Origin: Brenneria goodwinii
GTDB lineage: Bacteria > Pseudomonadota > Gammaproteobacteria > Enterobacterales > Enterobacteriaceae
Assembly: GCF_002291445.1 (NCBI RefSeq)
Contig: NZ_CP014137.1
Coordinates: 4,836,001-4,900,000, forward strand
Direction: 5' to 3'
Length of the DNA: 64,000 nt
Position numbers and translations under genes: made by a program. This document shows positions 63,701 through 64,000 of the stretch, one piece after another. The notes under the pieces are model-generated. The model worked only from the letters and a program-made list of their open reading frames with translations. It made no database searches and had not been told where the DNA came from. Each line of letters opens with the position of its first letter. The stretch's first letter is position 1.

Positions 63701-64000
63701 CTGTGCTGACCAATGGTGAAGAAATTAGCGCGGTAGCCAGCGACGCGGCGGGTAATGCCTCCGCGCCGGTCTCTGTGGTGGCACCGGATAGCACGGCGCC
63801 GGACGCCCCGGTTGCGGCTATCAGTGACGATGGCACGACAGTGAACGGAACTGCGGAAGCGGGCAGCATCGTCACCCTTACCGATGCTGACGGCAACGTA
63901 TTAGGCAGCGTCACTGTCGGTGAGGACGGCAGTTTTAGCGTGCCGCTGTCGCCTGCACTGATCAACGGTGAAACCCTCACCGCCATTGCTACTGATGCCG
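60760..64000 (+). CDS. Giant Bap-type repeat adhesin, N-terminal part
   Basis: An ATG at 60760 with GGGAGTG upstream opens a plus-strand frame with no stop to the window end (1080 codons). Residues 1-150 form a Bap-type N-terminal region (VVNASSGELYLSSPSIVKL, IVSLHSGEKVVLKNFY, LWWIKNP) ending in a Gly/Ala segment, GLVGLAGAAGVGGIIAIA. Ig-like repeats of ~85 residues follow (SEDGLTVSGTAEPGSTVTVT, LTNGEAVTVTATDAAGNVSAP). This is the plan of large surface adhesins secreted by type I systems and used for biofilm and host attachment. The C-terminal secretion signal and transporter genes are outside the window. Confidence 0.9.
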   Translation, partial: MNNLSITAKESGVTSVVNASSGELYLSSPSIVKLQASRQDIASMTRSGNDLIVSLHSGEKVVLKNFYNAGEQGISELVLEESDGTLWWIKNPANQPQFESIFSIDEIMGGAESVESAAGGWPYGLVGLAGAAGVGGIIAIASDDGKNDDNRLAIRTPDAPTTRISEDGTTISGEAQPGHAIKVTLPDGSTLETVADTDGSWEIKLDEPLANGEAVTVTVTDAAGNVSAPVTATAPDLTSPVAPADLQVAEDGTFVSGSAEAGSTVTITDTAGNVLGSVTVGEDGSFNVPLSPALTNGEAVTVTVTDAAGNVSAPVTATAPDLSIPDTTAPDAPVAAISEDGLTVSGTAEPGSTVTVTLPDSTTLTTTADAFGVYSTELSSALTNGEAVTVTATDAAGNVSAPTTATAPDLTAPSAPADLQVAADGTSVSGSAEAGSTVTITDADGNVLGSVTVGEDGSFSVPLSPALTNGEAVTISATDAAGNVSAPVTVTAPDTSIPDTTAPDAPVATVSEDGLTVSGTAEPGSTVTVTLPDSTTLTTTADAFGVYSIELSSALTNGEAVTVTATDAAGNVSAPTMATAPDLTAPSAPADLQVAEDGTSVSGTAEAGSTVTITDPAGNVLGSVTVGDDGSFSVPLSPALTNGEEISAVASDAAGNNSAPVSVAAPDLTAPAAPADLLVAEDGASVSGSAEAGSTVTLTDADGNVLGSVTAGEDGSFSIPLSPALTNGEAVTISATDAAGNVSAPVTVTAPDTSIPDTTAPDAPVAAISEDGLTVSGTAEPGSMVTITLPDGTILTATTDAFGVYSTELSPALTNGEAVTVTATDAAGNVSAPTTATAPDLTAPTAPADLLIAADGTSVSGSAEAGSTVTLTDADGNVLGSVTAGEDGSFSVPLSPALTNGEEINVVASDAAGNASAPVSVAAPDLTAPPAPADLLIAADGISVSGTTEPSSTVTITDADGNVLGSVTVGEDGSFSIPLSPVLTNGEEISAVASDAAGNASAPVSVVAPDSTAPDAPVAAISDDGTTVNGTAEAGSIVTLTDADGNVLGSVTVGEDGSFSVPLSPALINGETLTAIATDA
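61216..64000 (+). repeat. Tandem ~255-270-bp repeats encoding Ig-like domains
   Basis: Eleven units (the last cut by the window end) start near 61222, 61477, 61744, 61999, 62254, 62515, 62770, 63040, 63291, 63543 and 63801. Two types are mixed: APDAPVAAISEDG units with VTLPDSTTL and DAFGVYSTEL, and APADLQVAEDG units with ITDADGNVLGSV and GEDGSFSVPLSPALTNGE. Some pairs are almost identical at DNA level, so the array can change length by recombination and is prone to assembly collapse. Confidence 0.9.

Noticed and set aside
61293..63986. Very long (897-codon) open frame on the minus strand
   Set aside because: It is antisense to the repeat adhesin. GC-rich repetitive Ala/Gly/Thr/Val codons leave the opposite frame free of stops. 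It has no real start context and its repeats mirror the plus-strand protein.

Overview
The window looks like the chromosome of a plant-associated enterobacterium, probably Pectobacteriaceae (Brenneria/Dickeya/Pectobacterium-like). The evidence is the rha operon layout, lysC with its lysine riboswitch, wzi, frdABCD, epmA/epmB/efp, mscM-psd-rsgA, orn and a HopM1-type type III effector with its chaperone. The genus is inferred from gene content and protein similarity recalled from memory; no search was run.

Layout. 1-27490 is core chromosome: a partial anion transporter; rhaBAD with a collapsed lactaldehyde reductase remnant and rhaM, divergent from rhaSR; lysC; pgi; wzi; yjeI; epmB/efp; an entericidin; frdABCD; epmA; mscM-psd-rsgA; orn; and tRNA-Gly(GCC). 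The 3' end of that tRNA is an integration hotspot. The 19-bp sequence TCTCGTTTCCCGCTCCAAT occurs at 27472, 33062 and 55879 and separates a small island A (27.5-33.1 kb), a large island B (33.1-55.9 kb) and a collapsed third island C. Islands A and B share a design: tyrosine integrase, two tandem antisense XRE repressors, a Ner-like regulator, and a second integrase that is now broken. Right of the islands lie a HopM1-like effector with a CesT-type chaperone and the start of a giant Bap-type repeat adhesin that runs off the window.

The main finding is the AT-rich cargo of island B (39.0-52.1 kb), which reads as a phosphonate natural-product gene cluster. It encodes a PEP mutase (EDK-x5-NS motif), a homocitrate-synthase-like phosphonomethylmalate synthase, a LeuC/LeuD-like isomerase pair and an isocitrate/isopropylmalate dehydrogenase-like enzyme. 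From known phosphonate pathways this set leads from PEP to 2-oxo-4-phosphonobutyrate. Directly upstream are a D-2-hydroxyacid dehydrogenase, an archaeal-type (type II) GAPDH, a second triosephosphate isomerase, a short-chain dehydrogenase, a DMT-family transporter and an unrecognised protein.

2-Oxo-4-phosphonobutyrate is the CH2-for-O isostere of 3-phosphohydroxypyruvate. The second enzyme set could therefore carry it through isosteres of 3-phosphoglycerate, glyceraldehyde-3-phosphate, dihydroxyacetone phosphate and glycerol-3-phosphate: a phosphonate copy of lower gluconeogenesis. This is inference. The alternative is that the TIM and GAPDH copies are resistance targets.

In this strain the LeuC-like gene is split by an IS110-group element with CT at both junctions. 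Removing the element restores a 411-residue frame. The non-coding left end of the element looks like a bridge RNA whose putative guides match the insertion site and the element's own end.
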